Below, piece after piece: positions 26,772 through 35,590 of a DNA stretch of 64,000 nucleotides. The DNA comes from Qipengyuania flavescens (lineage in GTDB: Bacteria; Pseudomonadota; Alphaproteobacteria; Sphingomonadales; Sphingomonadaceae), in the NCBI RefSeq assembly GCF_029688735.1, contig NZ_JARULD010000001.1, positions 310,001-374,000 on the forward strand, written 5' to 3'. Position numbers and translations under genes: made by a program. The notes under the pieces are model-generated. The model searched no databases. It was not told the DNA's origin and saw nothing but the letters and a program-made list of their open reading frames with translations. Position 1 is the first letter of the stretch. The number at the start of each line of letters is the position of its first letter.

Positions 26772-27599
26772 TCAGTGCGTGAGCAGCAGTGGCACCGTCA
26801 CATCGCCCAACATGGCGCGGGTCGTTCCGCCGAAGATTCGCTCGGCAAGCCGGGTGCGGCCATAGGCGCCCATCACGATCAGCCCGACCTTGCGCGCTTC
26901 TGCGGCCTTGCGCAGCGCGGCGTCGACACCGTCCTCGTCCTCGCCGATCTCGACCATCTCGCAAGCGATGCCGTGGCGCGAGAGGTAGTCCGCTCCGGCG
27001 ACCGGAGGCAAATCCGGCAAGCTGCCCGCGCGTCCCTTGCGCGTCTTTTCCTTTGCAGTTGCCAGATAGACGTGGCTCGCTTGGCGCAAAAAGGGCACCG
27101 CTGCTTTCAGCGCGTGGCTCGCTTCCGCCGACCCGTCCCAGGCGACCAGTACCGGTGCGCCCACTTCGAAGCGCTGGCAATCCGCCGGCAGCACCAGCAC
27201 CGGGCAATCGGCGTTCACCGCCAGCTCCCCGGCAGTGAACGACGCGCCTTTCGCATTGGTGCGCGGTTCCTGCGCGCCGACTACGACGAGATCGTTGAGC
27301 GAGGACGCGTGCAGCAGCGCGAGGGCCGTCGGCCCGGCGGCATCGACCCAGTCCCACGACACGCCCTCGTTGGCCATGTCCTTCTGCGTTGTTTCCTTCA
27401 GCGCGGCCGCTTGCTCGCGCCAGACCGGAACCATCGCAGCGAAGGCTGCGCCATAGGGATCGACTGCGCCGGCAGCCTCGTAAGGGACCGCATGCAACAG
27501 GGTGAGATGCGCATCGAACGCGCGCGTAATGTCGAGCACCGCGTCGAGGCGCTTCGAAAAGCCGTCGTCGCCGGTGGCGTTGAACAGGATGGATTTCAT
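26772..27599 (-). CDS. Universal stress protein with two USP domains
   Basis: A 275-residue cytoplasmic protein made of two UspA-like domains. Domain 1 starts KSILFNATGDDGFSKRLDAVLDI and runs to NADCPVLVLPAD; domain 2 starts VLVAWDGSAEASHALKAA and contains the nucleotide-binding G-2x-G-9x-G(S/T) pattern in GAYGRTRLAERIFGGTTRAM. USP proteins bind ATP and help survival under stress or growth arrest. ATG 27599 is chosen because AAGGAGA lies just upstream; the frame is open to 27662 but that part is unlike the family. It converges with the helicase gene. Confidence 0.9.
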   Translation of the reverse strand: MKSILFNATGDDGFSKRLDAVLDITRAFDAHLTLLHAVPYEAAGAVDPYGAAFAAMVPVWREQAAALKETTQKDMANEGVSWDWVDAAGPTALALLHASSLNDLVVVGAQEPRTNAKGASFTAGELAVNADCPVLVLPADCQRFEVGAPVLVAWDGSAEASHALKAAVPFLRQASHVYLATAKEKTRKGRAGSLPDLPPVAGADYLSRHGIACEMVEIGEDEDGVDAALRKAAEARKVGLIVMGAYGRTRLAERIFGGTTRAMLGDVTVPLLLTH

Positions 27600-27790
27600 G
27601 ATGCGTCTCCTTCTCGATTGTTCCGCAACAGACATGCCCCCAGTGCCGTACTTGCCTGACAACGTTATTCCGAGTGCAAGGCCATTTCCTTGATCCGGCG
27701 CAAACGCGTCCGGAAATCGGCGGTGAGACGGTAACCCCGCATAACGCTAGGAGAACTGGAACGCGCCAGCCTGTCGGCCATTGCCCCTGT

Positions 27791-28528
27791 ATGGACATTC
27801 AACGCGAGCAGCGGAATTTTCGCCAGAGCAAGCCGTCGCGCCTCGGCAGGGGCATCGAACGGCTCACCCACCCCTTGGGTAAGACCCTCGCCGATCTGGT
27901 GCCTAAGCGCGCAGTCGAGATGATCCTGAACGGCCTCGACCGGGCCGTCGACGCGCCGCAGCTGGTCCGCTTTGATCACGAACCCAAGGATTTTGACGCG
28001 GCCCATCGGGCTGCCGAGAAGGTCACCCGGGCGGCACGCAGCGTCAGCGCGACGACCGGTGCGGCGGCGGGCCTGGGCGGCGCATTGTCGATGAGCGCCG
28101 ACATTCCAGCGACGATCGCGATTGCCCTGCGCGTCATCCGCGACACGGGCCGCGCTTATGGCTTCGAAGGCCAAGGCGAGGCGGAGAAGCTGTTCCGCCT
28201 CCAGATCCTAGAGCTCGCCGCGCTGAACGATCCGGAGCAGCGCAAGGCCCGCATCGCCGATCTCGAACAGGGCATCGGCGGGGAAGGCCAGCTGGTCCAC
28301 GCCGACCACGAACGCATCACGCCCATCGTCGACCAGGTGGTCGAGCGCATCAGCCGCGCCCTTGCATTCGCCTCCGTCCGCAGCCGCATCGGCATGGTCG
28401 TGCCGCTGGTGGGATCGGTGGTCGGCGGAATCGTCAATTCCTCGTTCCAGAACGACGTCGGCAAGGCCGCCCGCTTCGCCTTCCAGGCGCGGCGGCTGCG
28501 CGCGGAAGAGGGTGTGATCGAGGGGTAA
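27791..28528 (+). CDS. EcsC family protein
   Basis: A 245-residue protein resembling the EcsC family: LIDRAVDAP-type text (NGLDRAVDAPQLV), then an Ala/Gly-rich membrane-associated part (SATTGAAAGLGGALSMSADIPATIAIALRVIRDTGRAYGF) and a C-terminal glycine-rich hydrophobic stretch (SRIGMVVPLVGSVVGGIVNSSF). EcsC was named from the Bacillus Ecs transporter locus, but its function is not known. ATG 27791 starts the conserved part; the frame is open upstream to 27674. It converges with uvrC, 18 bases away. Confidence 0.82.
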   Translation: MDIQREQRNFRQSKPSRLGRGIERLTHPLGKTLADLVPKRAVEMILNGLDRAVDAPQLVRFDHEPKDFDAAHRAAEKVTRAARSVSATTGAAAGLGGALSMSADIPATIAIALRVIRDTGRAYGFEGQGEAEKLFRLQILELAALNDPEQRKARIADLEQGIGGEGQLVHADHERITPIVDQVVERISRALAFASVRSRIGMVVPLVGSVVGGIVNSSFQNDVGKAARFAFQARRLRAEEGVIEG

Positions 28529-28546
28529 GCGGGCGCGAAGCCTGCT

Positions 28547-30505
28547 CTACCCCCCCGCGTGATAGAAATCGTAGATCTTCTGCGCGACCGCCGCGCTGAT
28601 GCCGGGGGCGCGTTTCAGGTCGTCGAGCGCGGCCGCCCGCACCTTCCCCGCCGTTCCGAAATGCAGCAGCAGCGCGCGCTTGCGTGAGGGGCCAATGCCG
28701 GGGATTTCGTCCAGCGGGCTGGCCGTGATCGCGCGGCTGCGCTTGGCGCGGTGGGCCCCGATGGCGTAGCGGTGGACTTCGTCGCGCAGCGTCTGGAGAT
28801 AGAATAGCAGCGGCGAGTTGACCGGCAGCGTCTTCTCGCGACCGTCGGGGAAGTGGAACACTTCGCGCCCCTCGCGGCCGTGGTGCGGGCCCTTGGCGAT
28901 GGCGATCAGGGGCAAGTCCTCGATCCCCATTTCCGCCAGCGTATCGCGCACGCTGGACATCTGGCCCTTGCCGCCATCGATCAGGACGAGGTCGGGCCAG
29001 ACGGTCTCGTGGCTGTTCTTCTTGCCCTCCTCGCCGTCCGGGTTCTCGGCGAGATTGCGGAAGCGGCGGCTCATCACCTCGCGCATCATGCCGAAATCGT
29101 CATTGGTTTGTGCGGTCTTGATGTTGAACTTGCGGTACTGGCCCTTCTCGAACCCTTCCGGCCCGGCGACGACCATCGCGCCCAGCGCCTTGTCGCCCTG
29201 GATATGGCTGTTGTCGTAGACCTCGATGCGCTGCGGCACATCCTCCAGCTCGAGGAATTCGGCGAGCTCGCGCTGGATTTTCGCCTTGGCACCGCTCTCC
29301 GCCTGCCGCCGCTCAAGCGCTTCCACCGCGTTGCGCGTCGCCTGCTGCATCAGCTTGCGCCGTGTGCCGCGCTGGGGAATGGAGATGGCGACGGCGTGTC
29401 CGGCCTTTTCGCACAACGCCTCGGCGATCAGCTCCTGCTCGGGGAGTTCGCGATCGACGAGGATGGTCTTGGGCGGCGGCACCTCTTCATAAAATTGCAG
29501 CAGCACATCGGCGAGCACCTCCGCCTCCTCCACATCGCCCGTATTGCGCGGGAAGATCGCGCGATGGCCCCAGTTCTGCCCGCCGCGGATGAAGAAGGCC
29601 TGCACGCCCATGTGGCCGCCCTTGGCCGCCAGCGCGAAGACATCCGCATCGCCGACGCCGCTGGCGTTGATCGCCTGGCTGCCCTGGATGAAAGTCGCCG
29701 CGCGCAGGCGGTCGCGCAGGATCGCAGCCGTTTCGAAGTCGAGATCCTCCGCCGCCTTAGCCATCTGCTTTTCGAGGTCGGATTGCACCGCGCTGGACTT
29801 GCCGCCGAGGAAATCCTTCGCCTCGCGCACCAGCGAAGCATAGCCCGCCTCGTCGATCCGGCCGACGCAGGGGGCGGAGCAGCGTTTGATCTGGTACAGC
29901 AGGCAGGGCCGGTCGCGATTGTTGAAGAAGCTGTCGGTGCAGCTCCTCAGCAGGAACAGCTTCTGCAGCGCGTTGAGCGTCTTGTTCACGCTGCCTGCGC
30001 TGGCGAAGGGGCCATAGTAATTGCCCTTGGCCCGCCGCGCGCCGCGATGCTTCTGGATGCGCGGATAGGCATGGTCGGCGCGCAGCAGGATGAAGGGGAA
30101 GCTCTTGTCGTCGCGCAGCAGCACGTTGAACGGCGGACGATAGCGCTTGATGAGCTGCGCTTCGAGCAGCAGCGCTTCAGCCTCGGAGTTCGTAACCACG
30201 ATCTCCATCCGGCGGCACTGGCTGACCATGCGCTGCAACCGGTTGGTGAGCGCCTTCACCTGCGTGTAATTCGCCACCCGCGCCTTCAGGCTGCGCGCCT
30301 TGCCGACATAGAGCACGTCGCCCCGCGCATCGAGCATGCGGTAGACGCCGGGGCGGGGTTTCAGCGTCTTCACCGTCTCGCGGATCGCCGTGAGCCCGGC
30401 TTCCAGATCGGGTTGCGCGCTGGCGACGGTATAGGTCGCGCGTTCCTCGTGGAAACGCTCCTTGCCTCTCGGGTCGTGGGGGGAACCGGCTTTCGTGCGC
30501 GACAT
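28547..30505 (-). CDS. uvrC: Excinuclease ABC subunit C
   Basis: A 652-residue UvrC, the double nuclease of nucleotide excision repair that cuts on both sides of UvrA/B-marked DNA lesions. Order: an N-terminal GIY-YIG domain (PGVYRMLDARGDVLYVGKA at about 51-70), the C-x-x-Y-x-I-K-R-C-x-x-P-C segment (CLLYQIKRCSAPC), the UVR domain (SDLEKQMAKAAEDLDFETAAILRDRL), the RNase H-like endonuclease domain (IEVYDNSHIQG with its Asp, DLVLIDGGKGQ with its Asp) and the C-terminal helix-hairpin-helix pair (IPGIGPSRKRALL, APGISAAVAQKIY). ATG 30505 is used; the frame opens further upstream to 30697, but that part overlaps the divergent permease. Confidence 0.96.
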   Translation of the reverse strand: MSRTKAGSPHDPRGKERFHEERATYTVASAQPDLEAGLTAIRETVKTLKPRPGVYRMLDARGDVLYVGKARSLKARVANYTQVKALTNRLQRMVSQCRRMEIVVTNSEAEALLLEAQLIKRYRPPFNVLLRDDKSFPFILLRADHAYPRIQKHRGARRAKGNYYGPFASAGSVNKTLNALQKLFLLRSCTDSFFNNRDRPCLLYQIKRCSAPCVGRIDEAGYASLVREAKDFLGGKSSAVQSDLEKQMAKAAEDLDFETAAILRDRLRAATFIQGSQAINASGVGDADVFALAAKGGHMGVQAFFIRGGQNWGHRAIFPRNTGDVEEAEVLADVLLQFYEEVPPPKTILVDRELPEQELIAEALCEKAGHAVAISIPQRGTRRKLMQQATRNAVEALERRQAESGAKAKIQRELAEFLELEDVPQRIEVYDNSHIQGDKALGAMVVAGPEGFEKGQYRKFNIKTAQTNDDFGMMREVMSRRFRNLAENPDGEEGKKNSHETVWPDLVLIDGGKGQMSSVRDTLAEMGIEDLPLIAIAKGPHHGREGREVFHFPDGREKTLPVNSPLLFYLQTLRDEVHRYAIGAHRAKRSRAITASPLDEIPGIGPSRKRALLLHFGTAGKVRAAALDDLKRAPGISAAVAQKIYDFYHAGG

Positions 30506-30569
30506 GGGTGGCAGATAGTGCGCGCACTCCGCTTGTGCAAAGCCGCGTTTGCCGCCATCCCCACCCGCC

Positions 30570-31853
30570 ATGGACGGGAAAGACATCGCACCGCCGCGCA
30601 CGGTCGGCTTCTGGGGGACGGCGCTGTTCCCGCTCAACGGGATGATCGGGGCCGGGATCTTCGCCCTTCCCGCCGTGCTGGTGGCGGCCGTCGGCAATTT
30701 CGCGCCGTGGATGATGCTGGTTGGCGGCGTGCTCTTCCTGCCGCTGGCGCTGTGCTATGCCTGGATGAGCGCGCGGTTCGAACATAGCGGCGGTTCGGTG
30801 CTCTATGGCGAGGCAGCGTTCGGTCGCTTCGTCGGCTTCCAGGCGGGCTGGGCACGCTATGTCAGCGCCATCGTCACGGCGGCGGCGAACATGCATGTGA
30901 TGGTCGCCTATCTCGCGGTGGTATTTCCGGGACTGGACGGGCCGGTCGCAGCTCCGGTTGCAGTGGCTGTCGGGCTGGCGATCATCACCGCGATCAATCT
31001 TTACGGCATGCGCGCTTCGGTCGGGACGCTGGGCGTCATGACCGCAATCAAGCTGTTGCCGCTGGCCGCGCTGGTGGTGTCGGCATTCTTCGCCAGTGGA
31101 GAGCTGGGCGCTGTTACTCTCCCGCAGTTTAGCCAGGTCGAGACGGTGATCCTGCTTACATTCTACGCCTTCATCGGCTTCGAGGGCGTGATCGAGGCGG
31201 CGGGCGAATTCAAGAACCCCAAGCGCGACGTGCCGCTGTCGATCGTCACCATGGTGAGCGGGGTGACGCTGATCTACATGGCGGTGATCTGGGCCTTCAT
31301 CCTGATCGGTCCCGAATTCGCGGGCGAGAACAATGCGCTGGCCGGCTCCGCCGAAGCGGCGATGGGCCAGATCGGGTCGCTCGCCATCGTGATCGCCGCC
31401 AGCTTCAGCATCGGGGCGAACAATTTCGCCAGCGGCGTCGCCCAGCCGCGGCTGATGTACGGCATGGCGCGGCGCGGCATGCTGCCGAGCTGGTTCGCCT
31501 ATGTGCACCCGCGATTCTTGACGCCGTTCAACGCCATCCTGTTCTACGGCGTGGCGGCCATCCTGTTCGGGCTGTGGGAGGGCTTTACCGTGCTGGCGGT
31601 GGCGGGCACGCTGATCCGGCTGGTGACCTATATCGTGACCAGCTGTGCCCTCCCCGTGCTGGAGCATCGCGAGGGGCGGATCGTGCCACTGCACCTCGCT
31701 TGCGTGATCTTCGCGGTCGGCAGTTCGCTGTTCATCGCGAGCCAGACCGCGTTGCAGGCCTGGCTGGTGCTCGGCGGCATATTGGTGGTCGGCGCAGTGC
31801 TGTATTTCGTCGCCGCGCGGCAGCAGCCGGACTACGCGCTCGACGAGGGCTGA
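30570..31853 (+). CDS. APC-family amino acid permease
   Basis: A 427-residue inner-membrane transporter with about 12 hydrophobic segments. The first helix region (TALFPLNGMIGAGIFALPAVL) holds the G-x-G-I-F signature of the amino acid/polyamine/organocation superfamily, and YAFIGFEGVIEAAGEFKNPKRDVP between helices 5 and 6 is the typical APC loop motif (F-I-G-F-E ... P-K-R-D-I/V-P). Transport is probably H+-coupled amino acid uptake; the substrate cannot be predicted. ATG 30570 is chosen over the upstream in-frame ATG 30549. It is divergent from uvrC (64 bases) and runs into the flavoprotein gene after one base, so the two are likely co-transcribed. Confidence 0.9.
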   Translation: MDGKDIAPPRTVGFWGTALFPLNGMIGAGIFALPAVLVAAVGNFAPWMMLVGGVLFLPLALCYAWMSARFEHSGGSVLYGEAAFGRFVGFQAGWARYVSAIVTAAANMHVMVAYLAVVFPGLDGPVAAPVAVAVGLAIITAINLYGMRASVGTLGVMTAIKLLPLAALVVSAFFASGELGAVTLPQFSQVETVILLTFYAFIGFEGVIEAAGEFKNPKRDVPLSIVTMVSGVTLIYMAVIWAFILIGPEFAGENNALAGSAEAAMGQIGSLAIVIAASFSIGANNFASGVAQPRLMYGMARRGMLPSWFAYVHPRFLTPFNAILFYGVAAILFGLWEGFTVLAVAGTLIRLVTYIVTSCALPVLEHREGRIVPLHLACVIFAVGSSLFIASQTALQAWLVLGGILVVGAVLYFVAARQQPDYALDEG

Positions 31854-31854
31854 C

Positions 31855-33027
31855 ATGGCGGAGCGTTACGATGCGATCGTGCTGGGCGCAGGCGCCGCCG
31901 GGCTGATGTGCGCCGCGAGGGCGGGCCGGCGGGGCAAGCGCGTGCTGGTGCTCGAACGCGCGGAGAAGCCGGGGAAGAAAATCCTCATCTCGGGCGGCGG
32001 ACGGTGCAATTTCACCAATATCGGCGCGGGTCCGGCGAATTACCTTTCGCAAAATCCGCATTTCGCGAAGAGCGCGCTGGCCCGATACACGGCGCGCGAT
32101 TTCCTCGAACTGGTCGAGAGCTACGGCATCGCCTGGCACGAGAAGACGCTCGGCCAGCTGTTCTGCGACGGCTCGGCCAAGCAGATCGTGGCAATGCTGT
32201 TGGAGGAATGCGCGAAAGGCGACGCGGACGTGCGTTGCGGCGAGGAGGTCGCCTCGGTCGAGCATGACGACGATTTCACCGTTGCGACCCAGACAGCTGC
32301 TTACAGCGCACCGGCCCTCGCCATCGCCACCGGAGGGCCGTCGATCCCGAAGATGGGCGCAACCGGTTTCGCCTACGATCTCGCCCGCCAGTTCGGGCTC
32401 AAGGTGGTCGAGCCGCGCCCCGCCCTCGTCCCGCTGACTCTCGGCGGCGAAGAGGTGCTTTTCCGCGAGATCTCGGGCGTCTCCGCGCCGGTCGTCGCCA
32501 GCGCGGGCAAGGCCAGCTTCCCCGAAGCCGCCCTGTTCACCCATCGCGGCCTGTCCGGCCCGTCGATCCTACAGGCGAGCAGCTATTGGTCGCCGGGCGA
32601 GCCGGTGGTCGTGAACTTCCTGCCCGGTCACGCCGATGGCTGGCTGTTCGACGCCAAGCGCGAGATGCCGCGCGCCACTCTCAAATCATTGCTCCGCGAT
32701 GCCCTGCCCGACCGATTGGCGGACATTCTCGCCGAAAAGCTGGGCATATCGACCGAACTGGGCAACGCGCCCGACAAGGCATTGCGGGCCGCGGAAGAGC
32801 GGTTGCGGCGTTGGGAATTCCGCCCCAATGGGACCGAAGGTTTCGCCAAGGCCGAGGTGACCGTCGGCGGTATTTCGACAGCCGAGCTTTCCAGCAAGAC
32901 CATGGAAGCAAAGCGAATTCCCGGGCTCTACGCCATTGGCGAGGCAGTCGACGTCACCGGCTGGCTGGGCGGCTACAACTTCCAGTGGGCCTGGGCGAGC
33001 GGCGTCGCGGCGGCCGAGGCGTTGTGA
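31855..33027 (+). CDS. BaiN/HI0933-family NAD(P)/FAD-dependent oxidoreductase
   Basis: A 390-residue flavoprotein. The FAD-binding Rossmann motif VLGAGAAGLMCAARAGRRG is near the N terminus, followed by the family signature KILISGGGRCNFTNI. A middle ATGGPSIPKMGATGFAYDLA and the C-terminal second FAD segment (PGLYAIGEAVDVTGWLGGYNFQWAWASG) complete the fold. The family includes BaiN of bile-acid-converting bacteria and many uncharacterised reductases (YhiN), so a specific reaction cannot be given. It starts one base after the permease stop. Confidence 0.88.
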   Translation: MAERYDAIVLGAGAAGLMCAARAGRRGKRVLVLERAEKPGKKILISGGGRCNFTNIGAGPANYLSQNPHFAKSALARYTARDFLELVESYGIAWHEKTLGQLFCDGSAKQIVAMLLEECAKGDADVRCGEEVASVEHDDDFTVATQTAAYSAPALAIATGGPSIPKMGATGFAYDLARQFGLKVVEPRPALVPLTLGGEEVLFREISGVSAPVVASAGKASFPEAALFTHRGLSGPSILQASSYWSPGEPVVVNFLPGHADGWLFDAKREMPRATLKSLLRDALPDRLADILAEKLGISTELGNAPDKALRAAEERLRRWEFRPNGTEGFAKAEVTVGGISTAELSSKTMEAKRIPGLYAIGEAVDVTGWLGGYNFQWAWASGVAAAEAL

Positions 33028-33107
33028 ATCGCTGCCGCTAGGGAAGGCATTGACGGGCGCGGCAAGTTGACCGGACCCGCGGAATCGCTAGCTTGCCATG
33101 TGACGGA

Positions 33108-33123
33108 CCCGTGAAAACACGGG
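33108..33123. other. Perfect 6-bp hairpin between the flavoprotein gene and the wax synthase gene
   Basis: CCCGTG pairs with CACGGG around an AAAA loop. There is no T-run, so it is not a standard terminator. It lies 62 bases before the start of the acyltransferase gene, in a 157-base region with no gene, and may be in its mRNA leader. Confidence 0.35.
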
Positions 33124-33184
33124 CCGCGCAGGGGATGCCGCCACACGCTCGCAACGGGTATGGGGTAGCGCGGAAAGGAACTAC

Positions 33185-34798
33185 ATGCGCCAACTCCAGG
33201 GCATGGATGCGAGCTTCGTCGCGCTGGAAACGCGCAATTCGCCGATGCACATCGGCTCGATCCTGATCTACAACCCGGAGACCGCGCCCGGCGGCTTCGT
33301 CCGCTTCAAGGACATTTTGAGTTTCTTCGAAAGCCGCATGCAGCTTTCCCGCACGATCCGCCAGCGGCTGGTGCGCGTGCCCTTCGACCTCGACTATCCC
33401 TACTGGATCGAGGACCCGGACTTCGACCTCGAATATCACGTCCGCCATATCGCTCTGCCCAAGCCAGGCGACTGGCGACAGCTGTGCATCCAGGCGGCGC
33501 GCATCTTCGCCCGCCCGCTCGACCTGACGCGCCCGCCGTGGGAGTTCACCGTGGTCGAGGGTCTGGAGAACATCGAAGGCGTTGCGAAAGGCAGCTACGC
33601 CATGGTGACCAAGGTCCACCACGCCGCGATCGACGGGATGAGCGGGGTCGATCTGCTGGAGGCGATGCACACGCTCGATCCGAACGAGGCCGCCCCGCAG
33701 TCCCCGGACGAATGGCAGCCGGAGAAGGTGCCCAATCCCGTCGAACTGCTCGGCAAGAGCTATTTCAACGCGATCACCAATCCGATGAAGCAGCTGGAAG
33801 TCGCGGCCAAGGCTGCGCCCGGCCTCGCCAAGGCTCTGAAGGGCATGGTCGCCAAGGAATTCGACCTGTCGCGCGAGATGATCGCGCCCAAGACCCGCTT
33901 CAACCGCAAGATTTCGGGTCACCGCGTGGTCGAAGGGCGCAGCGTGCCGCTTGCCGATATCAAGATGATCCGGCAGGCGGTCGACAGCGCAAAGGTCAAC
34001 GATGTGTTCCTCGCTATCGTCGGCGGCGCGCTGCGGAAATACCTGCTCGCCAAGGACGACCTGCCCAAGAAAACGCTTACCGCGATGGCCCCGATCTCGG
34101 TCCGCACCAAGGACGAGAAGGGCGACATGGGCAACCAGGTCGCCGCCATGGTCGCCCCGCTGGGCACGCATATCGAGGACCCGCTGGAGCGGCTGCAATA
34201 TTGCCACGACCGCACCAAGAACTCGAAAGCGATGACCGAGGCGATGGGCGCCCGCAACATGACCGAAGCGAGCAAGGTCAGCCCGGCCCTGTGGATGAGC
34301 CTCGGCGCGCAGCTTTATACCCGCCTCGGCCTCGCCAATCGGGGGGTCGGCCCGATCTTCTCGACCGTGGTGACCAATGTCCCTGGCCCGCCGGTGCCGA
34401 TCTATTCGAGCGGCGCGCGGCTGGAGAGCCAGATGGGCCTCGTCTGCCTGACCGACGGCATGGGTCTGGGCCATGTGGTGCAGAGCTATACCGACGAAGC
34501 GACGATCAGCTTTACCGCCTGCCGCGAACTGCTGCCCGATCCCGATTTCTACATCGAGTGCATCGTCGAAAGCTTCGAGGAACTGCGCGATGCGGCCAAA
34601 GCGGCGGCGGAATCCCCGGCGAAGAAGCCCGCCGCCAAGAAAGCTGCGCCGAAGAAAGGCGCGACTACGACCAAAAAGCCTGCCGCGAAGAAGCAGGCTG
34701 CAACGAAAGCGCCCGCCAAGCCGAAGAAAACCGGCACGAAACGGGCCACCAGCCGTTCGACGGCCACCCGAGAAGGGAAAGGATCGCAAACATCATGA
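33185..34798 (+). CDS. Wax ester synthase/diacylglycerol O-acyltransferase (WS/DGAT) with lysine-rich tail
   Basis: A 537-residue bifunctional acyltransferase of the bacterial WS/DGAT family, which esterifies fatty alcohols or diacylglycerol with acyl-CoA to make storage lipid. The N-terminal MRQLQGMDASFVALET and the active-site HH-x-x-x-D-G motif (VHHAAIDGMSG, about residues 142-152) are intact, as are NDVFLAIVGGALR and the late NVPGPPVPIYSSGARL. From about residue 473 to the end the protein is a Lys/Ala/Pro-rich tail (AKKPAAKKAAPKKG and similar), which standard family members do not have. A good ribosome-binding site (AAAGGAA) precedes ATG 33185. The stop overlaps the start of a lipase-like gene by 4 bases. 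Confidence 0.93.
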   Translation: MRQLQGMDASFVALETRNSPMHIGSILIYNPETAPGGFVRFKDILSFFESRMQLSRTIRQRLVRVPFDLDYPYWIEDPDFDLEYHVRHIALPKPGDWRQLCIQAARIFARPLDLTRPPWEFTVVEGLENIEGVAKGSYAMVTKVHHAAIDGMSGVDLLEAMHTLDPNEAAPQSPDEWQPEKVPNPVELLGKSYFNAITNPMKQLEVAAKAAPGLAKALKGMVAKEFDLSREMIAPKTRFNRKISGHRVVEGRSVPLADIKMIRQAVDSAKVNDVFLAIVGGALRKYLLAKDDLPKKTLTAMAPISVRTKDEKGDMGNQVAAMVAPLGTHIEDPLERLQYCHDRTKNSKAMTEAMGARNMTEASKVSPALWMSLGAQLYTRLGLANRGVGPIFSTVVTNVPGPPVPIYSSGARLESQMGLVCLTDGMGLGHVVQSYTDEATISFTACRELLPDPDFYIECIVESFEELRDAAKAAAESPAKKPAAKKAAPKKGATTTKKPAAKKQAATKAPAKPKKTGTKRATSRSTATREGKGSQTS

Positions 34799-35586
34799 CT
34801 ACCGCAACTGCCAAGACGGCAACCGAAGCGCGCCCGCCGCACACGCTGCTTGCCCTGACCGAGCCGAGCCGAGCCATGGGCGAATTCGCCAGCTTCCTGG
34901 CGCTGCGGCCGCTGCTCAAGCGCCTGCCGAAGGGCGACGGACATGGCGTGCTGGTGCTGCCCGGCTTCATGGCGTCGGATGCCTCGACGCGGCCCTTGCG
35001 CACGATGCTGGAGCGGCTCGGCTACGATGCGGTCGGCTGGAACCTCGGGCGCAACCTGCGGGTCGACAACGCTCGGATCGAAGCGATGATGGCCTGCGTG
35101 GATGAAATCCACGCGCGCACCGGCGACAAGATTTCGATCGTCGGCTGGAGCCTCGGCGGGGTCTTCGCCCGCGAGCTCGCCAAGCTGGCACCCGAAAAAG
35201 TCCGCATGGTCATCAGCCTCGGCAGCCCGATCAGCGACGATCGCAATCACACCAATGCGCGGCGGCTGTTCGAACTCCTCAACGGACGCGAACCCGAACC
35301 GATGCAGACCGGCAATTTCCGCGATCTCGCCAAGGCGCCGCCGGTGCCGACCACCTCGATCCTGACCAAGGGCGACGGCGTGGTCCACTGGCGCGGATCG
35401 GTGCAGGCGGCCGATCACGAATGCTGCGAGAACATCGAGGTGATCGCCAGCCACATCGGCCTCGGCGTCAATCCGGCAGTGGTCTATGCCATCGCCGACC
35501 GCCTCGCCCAGCCGGAAGGCGAGTGGCATAAGTTCAGACCGCGCGGCATCGCCAATATCGCTTTCCCGCGATCGCGCCTGCACTGA
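34795..35586 (+). CDS. Alpha/beta hydrolase, lipase-like
   Basis: A 263-residue alpha/beta-hydrolase. The nucleophile elbow is VGWSLGGVFARELA (G-W-S-L-G-G, Ser near residue 122), preceded by a G-F-x-x-S-D oxyanion segment (VLPGFMASDAST) as in LipA/PHB-depolymerase-like esterases. A candidate acid is in TKGDGVVHW and the His in EVIASHIGLGVNP. It has no clear signal peptide, so it should act in the cytoplasm. Because its ATG overlaps the wax synthase stop, it is probably made in fixed ratio with that enzyme and may hydrolyse the same storage lipids or release acyl groups, which is inference. It converges with the TonB receptor 4 bases away. Confidence 0.85.
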   Translation: MTTATAKTATEARPPHTLLALTEPSRAMGEFASFLALRPLLKRLPKGDGHGVLVLPGFMASDASTRPLRTMLERLGYDAVGWNLGRNLRVDNARIEAMMACVDEIHARTGDKISIVGWSLGGVFARELAKLAPEKVRMVISLGSPISDDRNHTNARRLFELLNGREPEPMQTGNFRDLAKAPPVPTTSILTKGDGVVHWRGSVQAADHECCENIEVIASHIGLGVNPAVVYAIADRLAQPEGEWHKFRPRGIANIAFPRSRLH

Positions 35587-35590
35587 CCCG

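Noticed and set aside
28853..30787. A 644-codon open frame antisense to uvrC
   Set aside because: It is low-complexity, His/Leu/Arg-rich text typical of antisense frames; uvrC on the other strand is complete.
34603..34795. Frameshift at the end of the WS/DGAT gene creating a spurious Lys/Ala tail
   Set aside because: The tail keeps a coherent Lys/Ala/Pro composition to a stop that overlaps the next start by 4 bases, as expected for a real coupled end.
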